Source: Candidatus Dadabacteria bacterium (GTDB taxonomy: Bacteria > Desulfobacterota_D > UBA1144 > Nemesobacterales > UBA2774). From it: a stretch of 8,142 nucleotides of DNA. A model generated the notes under the pieces. The model was given only the letters and a program-made list of their open reading frames with translations. It made no database searches and was not told the DNA's origin. The stretch spans positions 1 to 8,142 of the forward strand of contig QIHJ01000212.1 of the NCBI GenBank assembly GCA_003229065.1, written 5' to 3'. This document shows positions 1 to 6,220 of this stretch, one piece after another. The translations under genes were made by a program, and so were the position numbers. The stretch's first letter is position 1; every line of letters begins with the position of its first letter.

Positions 1-1214
1 GCTCTTGTGGCGTTAAGGGCGTCCTCTACTCTCGCTTTCTTCTCCTTCATCTCGGCCTCTGTGGCTGCTCCTACTCTTATCACAGCTACTCCGCCTGCGA
101 GCTTGGCCAGACGCTCCTGAAGCTTCTCCCTGTCGTACTCCCCTGAAGCTCCCTCCACCTGGGCTTTAATCTGTTTGATACGGCCCTCTATCTCCCCCTT
201 CTTACCTGAGCCGCCTATGATCGTCGTATTGTCTTTATCTATTACTACCTTCTTTGCTTTGCCGAGGTCTGCAAGCTTTGTGTTCTCAAGCTTCATCCCG
301 ACCTCTTCCGCTACTACCTTACCCCCTGTGAGTATCGCTATGTCTTCCAGCATGGACTTGCGTCTGTCTCCGAACCCCGGAGCTTTTACCGCTGCCGCTT
401 TAAGCGTGCCCCTTATCTTGTTCACTACGAGCGTTGCCAGGGCCTCTCCCTCTATATCCTCTGCCATTACCAACAGGGGCTTGGTGCTCCTCGCTACTTC
501 CTCAAGCAGCGGCACCAGGTCTTTCATATTGGAGACCTTCTTGTCGTACATAAGGATCACTGGGTCCTCGAGCTCTATCTGCATCTTCTCGGAGTCGGTA
601 ACAAAGTAAGGGCTAAGGTATCCTCTGTCGAACTGCATCCCCTCTACAACCTCTAGCTCTGTGTCGAGGCTCCTGCCCTCTTCTACGGTGATTACGCCGT
701 CCTTCCCCACTTTCTCCATGGCGTCTGCTATGATGTTACCTATTGTCGCGTCCCCGTTTGCCGATACTGTGGCAACCTGCGCTATCTCTGTACGGCCCTT
801 TACCTGCTTGCTCTGCTTACGGATGCTGTTCACTACCACCTCTACAGCTTTATCTATACCACGCTTGAGCTTCATCGGGTCGTGACCTGCGGCTACGAGT
901 TTAATCCCCTCTCTGAACATTGCCTGCGCGAGCACTGTGGCTGTGGTGGTGCCGTCTCCGGCAACGTCTGATGTGCGGGACGCTACCTCTTTTACCATCT
1001 GAGCTCCCATGTTCTCAAACCTGTCCTCTAGCTCTATCTCTTTGGCTACAGTTACGCCGTCTTTGGTCACTACAGGCGCGCCGAATGCCTTCTCTATCAA
1101 AACGTTCCTGCCCCTCGGGCCGAGCGTGGACTTCACCGCGTTTGCCAGCTGGTTTATGCCCCTTAGAACCGCTTCCTGAGCTTCTCTCTCAAATTTTATT
1201 TCCTTTGCTGCCAT
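1..1214 (-). CDS. groEL: Chaperonin GroEL (60 kDa), 3' end outside window
   Basis: GroEL is the cytosolic double-ring chaperonin that encloses unfolded proteins with the GroES lid and folds them with ATP. The frame is open from an ATG at 1212-1214 to the left edge, giving 404 complete codons of a family usually about 545 residues long. It begins MAAKEIKF and carries the GroEL signatures in order: LGPRGRNV (about 31-38), [11 protein letters not shown] with Asp52, the nucleotide loop [10 protein letters not shown] with Asp87, SPYFVTD in the apical domain, and [11 protein letters not shown] with catalytic Asp398. Residue numbers match E. coli GroEL exactly at Asp52, Asp87, Asp398 and Arg404, so no indels are expected. 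A strong AGGAGGT lies at 1224-1230, 9 bases before the ATG. groES lies 23 bases upstream on the same strand, forming the standard groESL operon. The sequence breaks off just before the Gly-rich VVAGGG-type ATP site expected at about 410. Confidence 0.98.
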   Translation of the reverse strand, partial: MAAKEIKFEREAQEAVLRGINQLANAVKSTLGPRGRNVLIEKAFGAPVVTKDGVTVAKEIELEDRFENMGAQMVKEVASRTSDVAGDGTTTATVLAQAMFREGIKLVAAGHDPMKLKRGIDKAVEVVVNSIRKQSKQVKGRTEIAQVATVSANGDATIGNIIADAMEKVGKDGVITVEEGRSLDTELEVVEGMQFDRGYLSPYFVTDSEKMQIELEDPVILMYDKKVSNMKDLVPLLEEVARSTKPLLVMAEDIEGEALATLVVNKIRGTLKAAAVKAPGFGDRRKSMLEDIAILTGGKVVAEEVGMKLENTKLADLGKAKKVVIDKDNTTIIGGSGKKGEIEGRIKQIKAQVEGASGEYDREKLQERLAKLAGGVAVIRVGAATEAEMKEKKARVEDALNATR

Positions 1215-1223
1215 TTTTATGAT

Positions 1224-1230
1224 ACCTCCT
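1224..1230 (-). promoter_or_regulatory. Ribosome binding site of groEL
   Basis: On the minus strand this reads AGGAGGT, a near-perfect anti-16S match, 9 bases before the groEL ATG. It sits in the 23-base groES-groEL gap and fits strong independent translation of groEL within the operon. Confidence 0.85.
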
Positions 1231-1237
1231 GAGATTT

Positions 1238-1528
1238 TTACCCTACAATTACCGCTAAAATATCGTTTTCACTAAGGATTATGTGATCTTTCCCTTTAAG
1301 CGTAATCTCACTGCCCGCATACATAGCGAATAAGACACTGTCGCCCTTTTTTACTTCGAGCGGTGTTACGCTTCCGTCCGGATTAGCCCTGCCGGGGCCT
1401 ACGGCCGCAACTACACCTTCAAGCGGTTTGTCCGCAGACGTATCGGGGATGATGATTCCGCCCTCTGTTTTATCCGGTATATCTATTCTCTTTACCAACA
1501 CTTTATCGTGAAGTGGCCTTACACCCAT
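1238..1528 (-). CDS. groES: Co-chaperonin GroES (10 kDa)
   Basis: GroES is the heptameric lid that caps the GroEL ring in the cytosol. The 96-residue product is the normal length for the family. It starts [14 protein letters not shown], the typical GroES N terminus (pattern RPLHDRVLVKR). The mobile loop that docks on GroEL is visible at about residues 17-33, with the hydrophobic GGIIIP tripeptide region at 23-28. The core VVAAVGPG and the C-terminal DIL-A-V strand are also present. The ATG at 1526-1528 is supported by AGGAGG at 1538-1543, 9 bases upstream. The stop at 1238-1240 lies 23 bases before groEL, so the two are certainly co-transcribed. Heat-shock or repressor control is expected for the family, but no CIRCE inverted repeat (TTAGCACTC-N9-GAGTGCTAA) is present in the upstream region. 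Confidence 0.98.
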   Translation of the reverse strand: MGVRPLHDKVLVKRIDIPDKTEGGIIIPDTSADKPLEGVVAAVGPGRANPDGSVTPLEVKKGDSVLFAMYAGSEITLKGKDHIILSENDILAVIVG

Positions 1529-1537
1529 ATTGAAATG

Positions 1538-1543
1538 CCTCCT
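1538..1543 (-). promoter_or_regulatory. Ribosome binding site of groES
   Basis: AGGAGG on the minus strand, 9 bases upstream of the groES ATG. It fixes the start codon and suggests high translation. Confidence 0.85.
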
Positions 1544-1592
1544 GGATTGAAATTGTTAAGTTACAGTAAACCCATCATATAAAAACAGATAT

Positions 1593-1620
1593 AAACTATG
1601 CATGAATTCGTCCGTGTCAA
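1593..1620 (-). promoter_or_regulatory. Candidate groESL promoter
   Basis: The minus strand has a perfect -35 hexamer TTGACA at 1615-1620. The -10 is less clear: TAGTTT at 1593-1598 gives a 16-base spacer but only three consensus matches, and the AT-rich stretch TTTATATC just downstream offers alternatives at longer spacing. Transcription would then start around 1580-1590, leaving a leader of some 50-60 bases before groES. No sigma-32-type CTTGAA...CCCCAT pattern and no CIRCE repeat is seen, so control of this chaperonin operon is not evident from the sequence. Confidence 0.45.
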
Positions 1621-1654
1621 GAGCCGGGAGGAAAAAAATAGAATCTCAGTTACT

Positions 1655-1677
1655 AACCGGGCTTTACCGCCCGGGTT
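1655..1677 (-). terminator. GC-rich hairpin after the yraN-type gene, possible terminator
   Basis: CCGGGC (1657-1662) pairs perfectly with GCCCGG (1669-1674) around a 6-base loop. With one bulge at G1675 the stem extends through an AA/TT pair at the outer ends. It lies about 57 bases past the stop of the gene at 1735 and just before the groES -35. On the minus strand a run of seven T follows only after about 15 bases, so it is not a classic intrinsic terminator. On the plus strand a T-rich stretch follows sooner (around 1676-1685), but no gene on that strand needs ending here. It may separate the upstream gene from the groE promoter. Confidence 0.35.
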
Positions 1678-1734
1678 CATTTTTCAGTATACGGCCGGAA
1701 TCGAAATTTTTGTAAGCACTCTAAAGCTTCAATT

Positions 1735-2190
1735 TTAATAACCCACCTCAAACGCGTTTTTCAGTATCCTCGCTTCTCCAGAGCTCAGGTCAACCGAAAC
1801 TATGTCGAATCTCATATCGCGGGGGCCGATCTTATGTTTTTCAATATATATATAGGCTGCCGACGCAAGTCTCTTTTGCTTATGGCTGTTTACCACTTCC
1901 TCGGGCATACCGTAAGCGACTGAGGACCGGGCTTTAACCTCTACAAAGCAGAGGACCCCGTCTATGTCCTCCGCAATAATATCTATCTCCCCTTGACGGC
2001 ACCTGAAATTTCTTTCGAGAACCTTATAGCTTTCCCGCTTGAGAGACTTACATGCTATCTCTTCACCGTATTGTCCTATCGCCCGGCTGTCTTTCATATG
2101 GTTGGCACTTTGCCCCCTTCTTATAAATCTGAAATTAAGCAGCCTCAGCCCGCTTATGAAGCTAATCCATCTTTTTATCATCTCTCTCAT
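1735..2190 (-). CDS. yraN: YraN family (UPF0102) predicted endonuclease-like protein
   Basis: This is a small cytosolic protein of the YraN/UPF0102 family, which has the restriction-endonuclease PD-(D/E)xK fold. Its cellular role is not established; a link to DNA processing is inferred from the fold. Numbered from the most upstream possible start (TTG at 2191-2193), the visible marks are GQYGEEIA at 40-47 (conserved helix with Glu44/45), RNFRCRQGEIDII at 61-73 with Asp71, and FVEVKAR at 83-89 with Glu85 and Lys87, the metal-binding D...ExK triad. The start is uncertain. TTG at 2191-2193, ATG at 2188-2190 and ATG at 2179-2181 are adjacent, none with a well-spaced Shine-Dalgarno. Most family members would begin near the internal ATG at 2095-2097 (about 121 residues), so the first 32 residues, rich in basic and aromatic residues, may be an extension or untranslated. 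No rnhB or rplS neighbour is present. Confidence 0.9.
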   Translation of the reverse strand: MREMIKRWISFISGLRLLNFRFIRRGQSANHMKDSRAIGQYGEEIACKSLKRESYKVLERNFRCRQGEIDIIAEDIDGVLCFVEVKARSSVAYGMPEEVVNSHKQKRLASAAYIYIEKHKIGPRDMRFDIVSVDLSSGEARILKNAFEVGY

Positions 2191-2193
2191 CAA

Positions 2194-2450
2194 TGCTTGA
2201 TAACTTAAAATGTATAGTAATATTTAATTGGTGTCCAAGCGCCGGGGTCCGGACAGGAGCGTATCTTACTAATCTCATAAATTCAGGCATGAAACTCGAA
2301 ACGCGCGCTTATCTTGACAATATATCCACTTCTGAGAAACCCACACCGCTTGAAGAATACTGGAAGTCGCATATTGAGGCTAAAGTAACTCCCCGGCATC
2401 GCACTAAAACGCTCGCCTCTGTCCCCATTTCCTCTTTTATCCTCTCCGGC
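2194..2450. other. Stretch without a convincing gene
   Basis: These 257 bases separate the yraN-type gene from the secreted-protein gene. I see no tRNA, repeat array or strong hairpin. Two frames are open: a 103-codon plus-strand frame (2193-2504) and a 39-codon minus-strand frame (2309-2428). The plus-strand frame runs antisense into the 3' end of the secreted-protein gene. Neither translation resembles any family I know, and the minus-strand ATG has GAGG only 2 bases away, too close for a good ribosome site. The only regulatory candidate is the weak promoter at 2211-2237. Confidence 0.5.
2211..2237 (-). promoter_or_regulatory. Candidate promoter of the yraN-type gene
   Basis: On the minus strand TGGACA (2232-2237, five of six matches to TTGACA) is followed after a short 15-base spacer by TATACA (2211-2216, four of six). 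The spacing is below optimum, so this is tentative. A start near 2204 would leave room for the upstream ATG codons of the downstream gene. Confidence 0.25.
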
Positions 2451-2930
2451 CTAACCGTCACCGGGATTAGGACCAAAATGAAATTCATCGATAAAAAGCG
2501 ATGAATTCAAAAAGGTTTTTGGGGCCTCTCCCTGAAGCACTCGGACTTTAAAAGTAACCGAGTTGTCCTTAGCCTGTGCGCTCTTAAGCTCTAGCACAAC
2601 ATTTTCTGCGGATTCATGATCCAGAATCGAAAGTGTCGCATTCGGGGGATCGGCCTTAAAGCTGTCTGAGGATTTATTCCAAAGCTCCACAAAATCAGTG
2701 ACGCTTTTGTGCCCTGCAATTCTGCTGGGTCTGTCAGAGAAGTACACCACATTCGGCATTCCGCTTAGTGTAAGGGTATCACCTTCCATCTCACCGGACG
2801 TTCCGCTCAGGACAAAAAGATATGTAGGCTCCCCGGCATCATCATGCGTGAAGACCTGGGCATCGGCACTTATAATAAGAGCTAAACTAACTACTGCAAA
2901 AAAGAGCGGTATTGAAACATATATCTTCAC
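2451..2930 (-). CDS. Secreted protein of unknown function with Sec signal peptide
   Basis: This 159-residue protein starts with a clear Sec signal peptide: Lys2, a hydrophobic core at about 3-21, then A-D-A at 22-24, so cleavage is expected before Gln25. There is no lipobox cysteine, and the mature protein (about 135 residues) has no cysteine at all and no further membrane segment. It should act in the periplasm or outside the cell. The mature part looks like a compact beta-rich domain, with YLFVLSGTSGEM, LTLSGMPNVVYFSDRP, an alpha-like VTDFVELWN stretch, DPPNATLSILD, and alternating strands near the end (VTFKVRVLQG, SSLFIDEF). From memory it resembles a small family of uncharacterised secreted proteins sharing the YFSDRP and PPNATLS motifs, but I cannot name a function. 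The start is GTG (2928-2930): GGAGA at 2936-2940 is well spaced, and no in-frame ATG is nearby. It appears monocistronic. Confidence 0.85.
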   Translation of the reverse strand: MKIYVSIPLFFAVVSLALIISADAQVFTHDDAGEPTYLFVLSGTSGEMEGDTLTLSGMPNVVYFSDRPSRIAGHKSVTDFVELWNKSSDSFKADPPNATLSILDHESAENVVLELKSAQAKDNSVTFKVRVLQGEAPKTFLNSSLFIDEFHFGPNPGDG

Positions 2931-2948
2931 TTATTTCTCCCGAAAGCT

Positions 2949-2977
2949 TTAATATCTAAGAATATAACATAGTGTAA
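2949..2977 (-). promoter_or_regulatory. Candidate promoter of the secreted-protein gene
   Basis: On the minus strand TTACAC (2972-2977) and TATTAA (2949-2954) are separated by 17 bases; each matches four of six consensus positions. Transcription from about 2942 would give a 12-base leader that still contains the GGAGA ribosome site. The match is weak but the spacing and placement are right. Confidence 0.3.
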
Positions 2978-3059
2978 GCCTCCGAAATATAGTACATCAA
3001 AGCTTAGGGGAATCTAATGAAAGGTCCTTTGCCAATACTTATGGTATATATAAGCCTCG

Positions 3060-3167
3060 TTAACTCCCTTCGAGCTTTTTCTTAAGCTCTGCGAGCTTTG
3101 TGAGCGCATCGAGCGGTGTAATAGAGTTGGTATCGATCTCCCTTAGCTCTTCGAGCACCGGGTCGAG
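3060..3167 (-). pseudogene. mutS: Detached C-terminal coding segment of mutS (out of frame)
   Basis: On the minus strand this stretch encodes 35 residues and a TAA, including SITPLDALTKLAELKKKL. This is the standard end of MutS, the helix-loop-helix that mediates dimer and tetramer contacts. It is in frame with mutS only if one copy of the 14-bp repeat is removed: codon 836 (GAG) would then be followed directly by CTC GAC CCG. The segment has no internal stop and still looks fully conserved, so the frameshift must be very recent, reversible or artefactual. Confidence 0.92.
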
Positions 3168-5689
3168 CTCCCTGTCATCGCCTCCCTGTCATCGCTGCCA
3201 TCGTTGTCAGTGAAGAGAGATATCTGGCCTCCGAGAATGGAAGTCCTGAGCCCTTCCTGTGATTTTTCTAAGTTAGTGAGCACTTTTCTAGCATTCTTAA
3301 TTACTATATCCGGCACGCCTGCGAGCTTTGCAACCTGGATGCCGTAGCTGTGGCTGGCGGCACCCGGAATGAGCTTTCTTAAAAAGACGATCTTATCACC
3401 GCTTTGCTTAACATAGATATTGTAGTTTTTTGTTCTGCTCTTGGACATGGCAAGCTCGGCAAGCTCGTGGTAGTGGGTGGCGAACAGAGTGCGTGAGCCC
3501 TTGTCGTGCAGGTACTCCGAAACCGCCCAGGCGATACTCATACCGTCAAATGTACTGGTGCCCCTGCCAATCTCATCGAGAACTACGAGGCTCTTCTCAG
3601 TAGCGTTTCTGAGAATATACGCTGTCTCCACCATCTCGACCATAAAAGTAGACTGGCCTTTCATGAGGTTGTCGGCTGCCCCTACCCGGGTGAATATCCT
3701 GTCAGTCAAACCTATTTCCGCATGCGCCGCCGGAACAAAGCTCCCCATCTGAGCCATAAGCACAGTGAGGGCGACCTGGCGTATGAGGGTCGACTTACCT
3801 GCCATGTTTGGTCCTGTAATGAGTAAGAACTGGCTGTCTTCCTGATCGAGCCTGATGTCATTTGGAACGAACCGCTCTCCGAGCTCCATTCTTTCAACCA
3901 CTGGGTGCCGGTTATTTTTAAGCTTGATAACCTTAGAGTCCGTAATCACGGGACGTACGTAATCGTATTTCTGCGCCGCCTCGGATAGAGAGCAGAAGAC
4001 ATCTATCTCTGCGATGAGCGCGGCTGTACGCCTGACTCTGTCTGACTCCCGAGCTATTTTTACTCTAAGCTGCTGGAACAACTCCCTCTCTATTTCGAGT
4101 ATCTTCTCCTCCGCCCCGAGTATCTTGTCTTCAAACTCCTTGAGCTCATCCGTGATAAAGCGCTCCGCGTTTACGAGGGTCTGCTTTCTGATAAAGCTTT
4201 CGGGGACAGCCTCAATGTTAGCCTTGGAGACCTCGATGTAATAACCGAAAACCCTGTTGTATCCGACCTTGAGCGTTTTTACCCCTGTAGCCTCCCTTTC
4301 CCTGCTCTCAAGCTCGGTTATCCATTTCTTCCCGTCTTTCCTGATCGCGCGGAGCTCATCAAGCTCGGGGCTTACGCCCTCACGGATAACGCCCCCGTCA
4401 TTTGCCGACACGGGAGGCTCATCGACCAAAGATTCCTCTATTATTTCGCGTAAATCGGACAGATCGTCCAGGTTCCCGCTTATATTTTCCAATACCCCCG
4501 TGTCCGAGCCTGACAGCGCGAGCTTAGCTTTTACAATATGGCGCGAGGAGTCTCTAAGCGCGCCCAGGTCCCTCGGCCTGCCCGAGGTTGTCGAGATCCT
4601 CCCTATGAGTCTTTCAATATCGCTTATGTTTCCAAAAATATCTCTGAGCTCCTTTAGCAGCATCGGAGATTTGTATAACTCTTCCAGAGCGTCCAGCCTG
4701 TCCTCTATCTTTTTCTTGTCCTTTAGAGGACTGGCGATCCTGTGTTTTAGGAGCCTCCCGCCCATAGGGGTGCTCGTTTGGTCCAGGACCCAAAGGAGAG
4801 TGCCTTCCGCCGCCCCGCCGTTATTAGACTTAAGGAGCTCGAGGTTTCTCTTTGAGGATTCGTCTATGAGCAAAAACTCGGTCTTCTCATAGTACCGGGG
4901 CACGTCAAGCGGGGGCATATCGTCCATTTGCGTTTCTCTCAGATAATGAACCAAAGCCCCTGAAGCTGAGATCGATTCCGGTCTCCCTTCCAGGCCGAAG
5001 GGTTTTAAAGTCTTAACCTTTAGGTGCTCCGTTAATAACTCCCTAGCCCGATCCTGATCCCAGACCCAGGAATCTACTTGTGTGATTACAGGATTAAGAG
5101 AGGAGATGACCGAAACGCTTAAGAGCTCTCCCTGATAGGTGTCATCGGACATGAGAATCTCTCTGGGCTCGATCTGAAGCAGCTCGTCCGTGAGCTCCTC
5201 CAGCTCACTGAAAGAGGTCACGCGGAATGCGCCTGTGGATATATCGGTATACGCCAATCCGAAATTCACTTGCTTGTTTTGTGGGGTTTTATCAACGTAG
5301 ATACTTGCGAGATAATTATTTGACTTTGAGTCTAGTTTTTCACTATCCAGAATAGCCCCCGGGGTGAGCACACGTACCACCTTTCTCTTCACTACGCCCT
5401 TTGCGCTCTTGGGGTCCTCGACCTGCTCGCATATAGCCACTCTGTGGCCGTTTTGCAGAAGCTTGGCGAGATAAGGCTCTGCGCTATGGTGGGGCACGCC
5501 GCAAAGTGGGACAGGGTTCTTGTCGGACTTATTTCTCGAGGTGAGAGCAATACCTAAAACTTTTGACGCCACCTTTGCGTCATCAAAAAACATCTCATAG
5601 AAATCGCCCAAACGAAAAAACAAAATTGCGTCCGGATACTCCTTTTTTATATCTATATACTGCTTAAGCATTGGGGATTGGCTTGCCAT
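3143..5689 (-). CDS. mutS: DNA mismatch repair ATPase MutS, C terminus altered by frameshift
   Basis: MutS binds mismatches and small loops in DNA and recruits MutL. The frame encodes 848 residues. The mismatch-reading motif GDFYEMF is at 28-34 (Phe30-x-Glu32). The connector, lever and clamp domains follow, with the clamp motif LKVGYNRVFGYYIEVSKA. The ATPase domain shows Walker A GPNMAGKST (626-634), the signature STFMVEM (680-686), Walker B LVVLDEIGRG with Asp705-Glu706, and FATHYHEL with His739. A beta-clamp binding motif QISLF lies at 822-826. After Glu836 a 14-bp tandem duplication shifts the frame, so the protein ends in 12 unrelated residues. The family's conserved C-terminal helices are encoded in the other frame down to 3060; the restored protein would be 871 residues. 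The catalytic core is whole, so partial activity is likely. The ATG at 5687-5689 has no clear Shine-Dalgarno. Confidence 0.97.
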   Translation of the reverse strand: MASQSPMLKQYIDIKKEYPDAILFFRLGDFYEMFFDDAKVASKVLGIALTSRNKSDKNPVPLCGVPHHSAEPYLAKLLQNGHRVAICEQVEDPKSAKGVVKRKVVRVLTPGAILDSEKLDSKSNNYLASIYVDKTPQNKQVNFGLAYTDISTGAFRVTSFSELEELTDELLQIEPREILMSDDTYQGELLSVSVISSLNPVITQVDSWVWDQDRARELLTEHLKVKTLKPFGLEGRPESISASGALVHYLRETQMDDMPPLDVPRYYEKTEFLLIDESSKRNLELLKSNNGGAAEGTLLWVLDQTSTPMGGRLLKHRIASPLKDKKKIEDRLDALEELYKSPMLLKELRDIFGNISDIERLIGRISTTSGRPRDLGALRDSSRHIVKAKLALSGSDTGVLENISGNLDDLSDLREIIEESLVDEPPVSANDGGVIREGVSPELDELRAIRKDGKKWITELESREREATGVKTLKVGYNRVFGYYIEVSKANIEAVPESFIRKQTLVNAERFITDELKEFEDKILGAEEKILEIERELFQQLRVKIARESDRVRRTAALIAEIDVFCSLSEAAQKYDYVRPVITDSKVIKLKNNRHPVVERMELGERFVPNDIRLDQEDSQFLLITGPNMAGKSTLIRQVALTVLMAQMGSFVPAAHAEIGLTDRIFTRVGAADNLMKGQSTFMVEMVETAYILRNATEKSLVVLDEIGRGTSTFDGMSIAWAVSEYLHDKGSRTLFATHYHELAELAMSKSRTKNYNIYVKQSGDKIVFLRKLIPGAASHSYGIQVAKLAGVPDIVIKNARKVLTNLEKSQEGLRTSILGGQISLFTDNDGSDDREAMTGSSTRCSKS
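3168..3195. repeat. Perfect 14-bp tandem duplication inside mutS
   Basis: The plus-strand unit CTCCCTGTCATCGC occurs twice back to back, at 3168-3181 and 3182-3195, without a mismatch. Because 14 is not a multiple of three, it puts the last 35 codons of mutS out of frame. Removal of either copy rebuilds the frame exactly. Confidence 0.97.
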
Positions 5690-5700
5690 GGTGTAAAGAG

Positions 5701-5729
5701 ATTATATCGTCTCGCTCGGGAAGTCTCAA
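5701..5729 (-). promoter_or_regulatory. mutS promoter, near-consensus sigma-70 type
   Basis: On the minus strand TTGAGA (5724-5729, five of six) and a perfect TATAAT (5701-5706) are separated by exactly 17 bases. The expected start point is near 5694, only about 5 bases before the mutS ATG, so the transcript would be almost leaderless. This fits the lack of a Shine-Dalgarno sequence there. A TCTC-N8-GAGA inverted repeat overlaps the -35 and could be an operator, but it is short. Confidence 0.65.
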
Positions 5730-5746
5730 TTTCATGAGAGAATTCC

Positions 5747-5775
5747 TTGCGCGGGCGCGCTTAGCAGAATAGAAT
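5747..5775 (+). promoter_or_regulatory. Candidate hspQ promoter
   Basis: TTGCGC (5747-5752, three of six) and TAGAAT (5770-5775, five of six) have a 17-base spacer. The spacer carries most of the self-complementary GCGCGGGCGCGC (5749-5760). A start near 5782 gives a leader of about 39 bases. No clear sigma-32 heat-shock promoter is seen, although the gene family is heat-inducible in enterobacteria. Confidence 0.35.
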
Positions 5776-5820
5776 ATTGTCTTGTTGTAATGAAAATAAA
5801 GTGACAAGGTTATATTAATA

Positions 5821-6138
5821 ATGGAACGAAAAAATGTGGAATTCTCGATCGGCCAGGTAATTCATCACAGGCTATTTGATTACAGGGGCGTGATAGTAGA
5901 CGTCGACCCTGAATTTTCAGGTACGGAGGAGTGGTATGAAATGGTAGCCCTGTCAAAGCCGCCAAAGGACAAGCCCTGGTACCACGTGCTCGTAGACGGC
6001 GGCACACATCAAACATACGTAGCAGAGAGGAACCTCGAGCCGGATCGGTCCGGCATGCCCGTTAATCACCCTTTACTTAAGGAGTTCTTCGCCGGATTTA
6101 ATAAAGGCGCTTATTCTACCAAGGGTGTATTTAATTGA
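5821..6138 (+). CDS. hspQ: HspQ / YccV-like heat shock protein (hemimethylated-DNA-binding domain)
   Basis: This is a 105-residue cytosolic protein with the YccV/HspQ fold across its whole length. In E. coli, HspQ is a heat-shock protein reported to bind hemimethylated DNA and, in enterobacteria, to act as a specificity factor for the Lon protease; carrying either role over to this organism is inference. The family marks are FSIGQVIHHRLFDYRGVIVDVDP (8-30), KPWYHVLVDGG (51-61, with the hallmark Trp53-Tyr54-His55) and HQTYVAERNLE (63-73), followed by HPLLKEFF. Its length equals the E. coli protein. The ATG at 5821 is preceded by AAGG about 10-12 bases upstream, a weak ribosome site. It is transcribed divergently from mutS and followed after 82 bases by hisC on the same strand. 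No terminator is visible between them, so read-through into hisC is possible. Confidence 0.9.
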   Translation: MERKNVEFSIGQVIHHRLFDYRGVIVDVDPEFSGTEEWYEMVALSKPPKDKPWYHVLVDGGTHQTYVAERNLEPDRSGMPVNHPLLKEFFAGFNKGAYSTKGVFN

Positions 6139-6220
6139 GACTCTTTCTTACCCTGCAATATCCTAAGCAATTGATTTAAAGCCTTGCCCGACATGAAAAT
6201 TAATCCAATAGAATGAGAAA
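6139..6220 (+). promoter_or_regulatory. hspQ-hisC gap, no clear promoter or terminator
   Basis: These 82 bases hold no strong hairpin. A TAGAAT at 6209-6214 resembles a -10, but it sits 6 bases before the hisC ATG and no good -35 lies 16-18 bases upstream of it. The TAG inside it is an in-frame stop, confirming that hisC cannot begin further upstream. The only Shine-Dalgarno-like bases are GAG at 6215-6217. Confidence 0.3.

Noticed and set aside
175..1222. Plus-strand open frames opposite groEL
   Set aside because: They are antisense shadows of the conserved groEL frame, which is continuous across the whole stretch.
1715..1721. AGCACTC resembling half of a CIRCE element
   Set aside because: No GAGTGCT partner lies at the required 9-base spacing on either side, and it sits at the end of the neighbouring gene, far from the groES promoter.
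2235..2260. CCGGGGTCCGG as a hairpin or part of a tRNA
   Set aside because: The stem is only 4 bp with a 3-base loop, no tRNA arms surround it, and no T-run follows.
2309..2428. 39-codon minus-strand open frame after the secreted-protein gene
   Set aside because: GAGG lies only 2 bases from the ATG, the product is featureless, and no homology is recognisable.
2286..2450. 55 in-frame sense codons after the TAG of the secreted protein, suggesting stop-codon read-through
   Set aside because: An open run of this length is expected by chance fairly often, and the basic-rich translation does not continue the style of the domain. The protein already ends naturally after the SSLFIDEF strand.
2193..2504. 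103-codon plus-strand open frame
   Set aside because: It overlaps the coding 3' end of the secreted protein antisense, has no ribosome site, and its translation resembles no known family.
3477..4892. Several open frames opposite or overlapping mutS
   Set aside because: All are shadows of the continuous, motif-rich mutS frame.
5811..5816. TATATT just before hspQ as its -10 box
   Set aside because: It is only 4 bases from the ATG, so transcription would begin inside the coding region; no matching -35 is present either.
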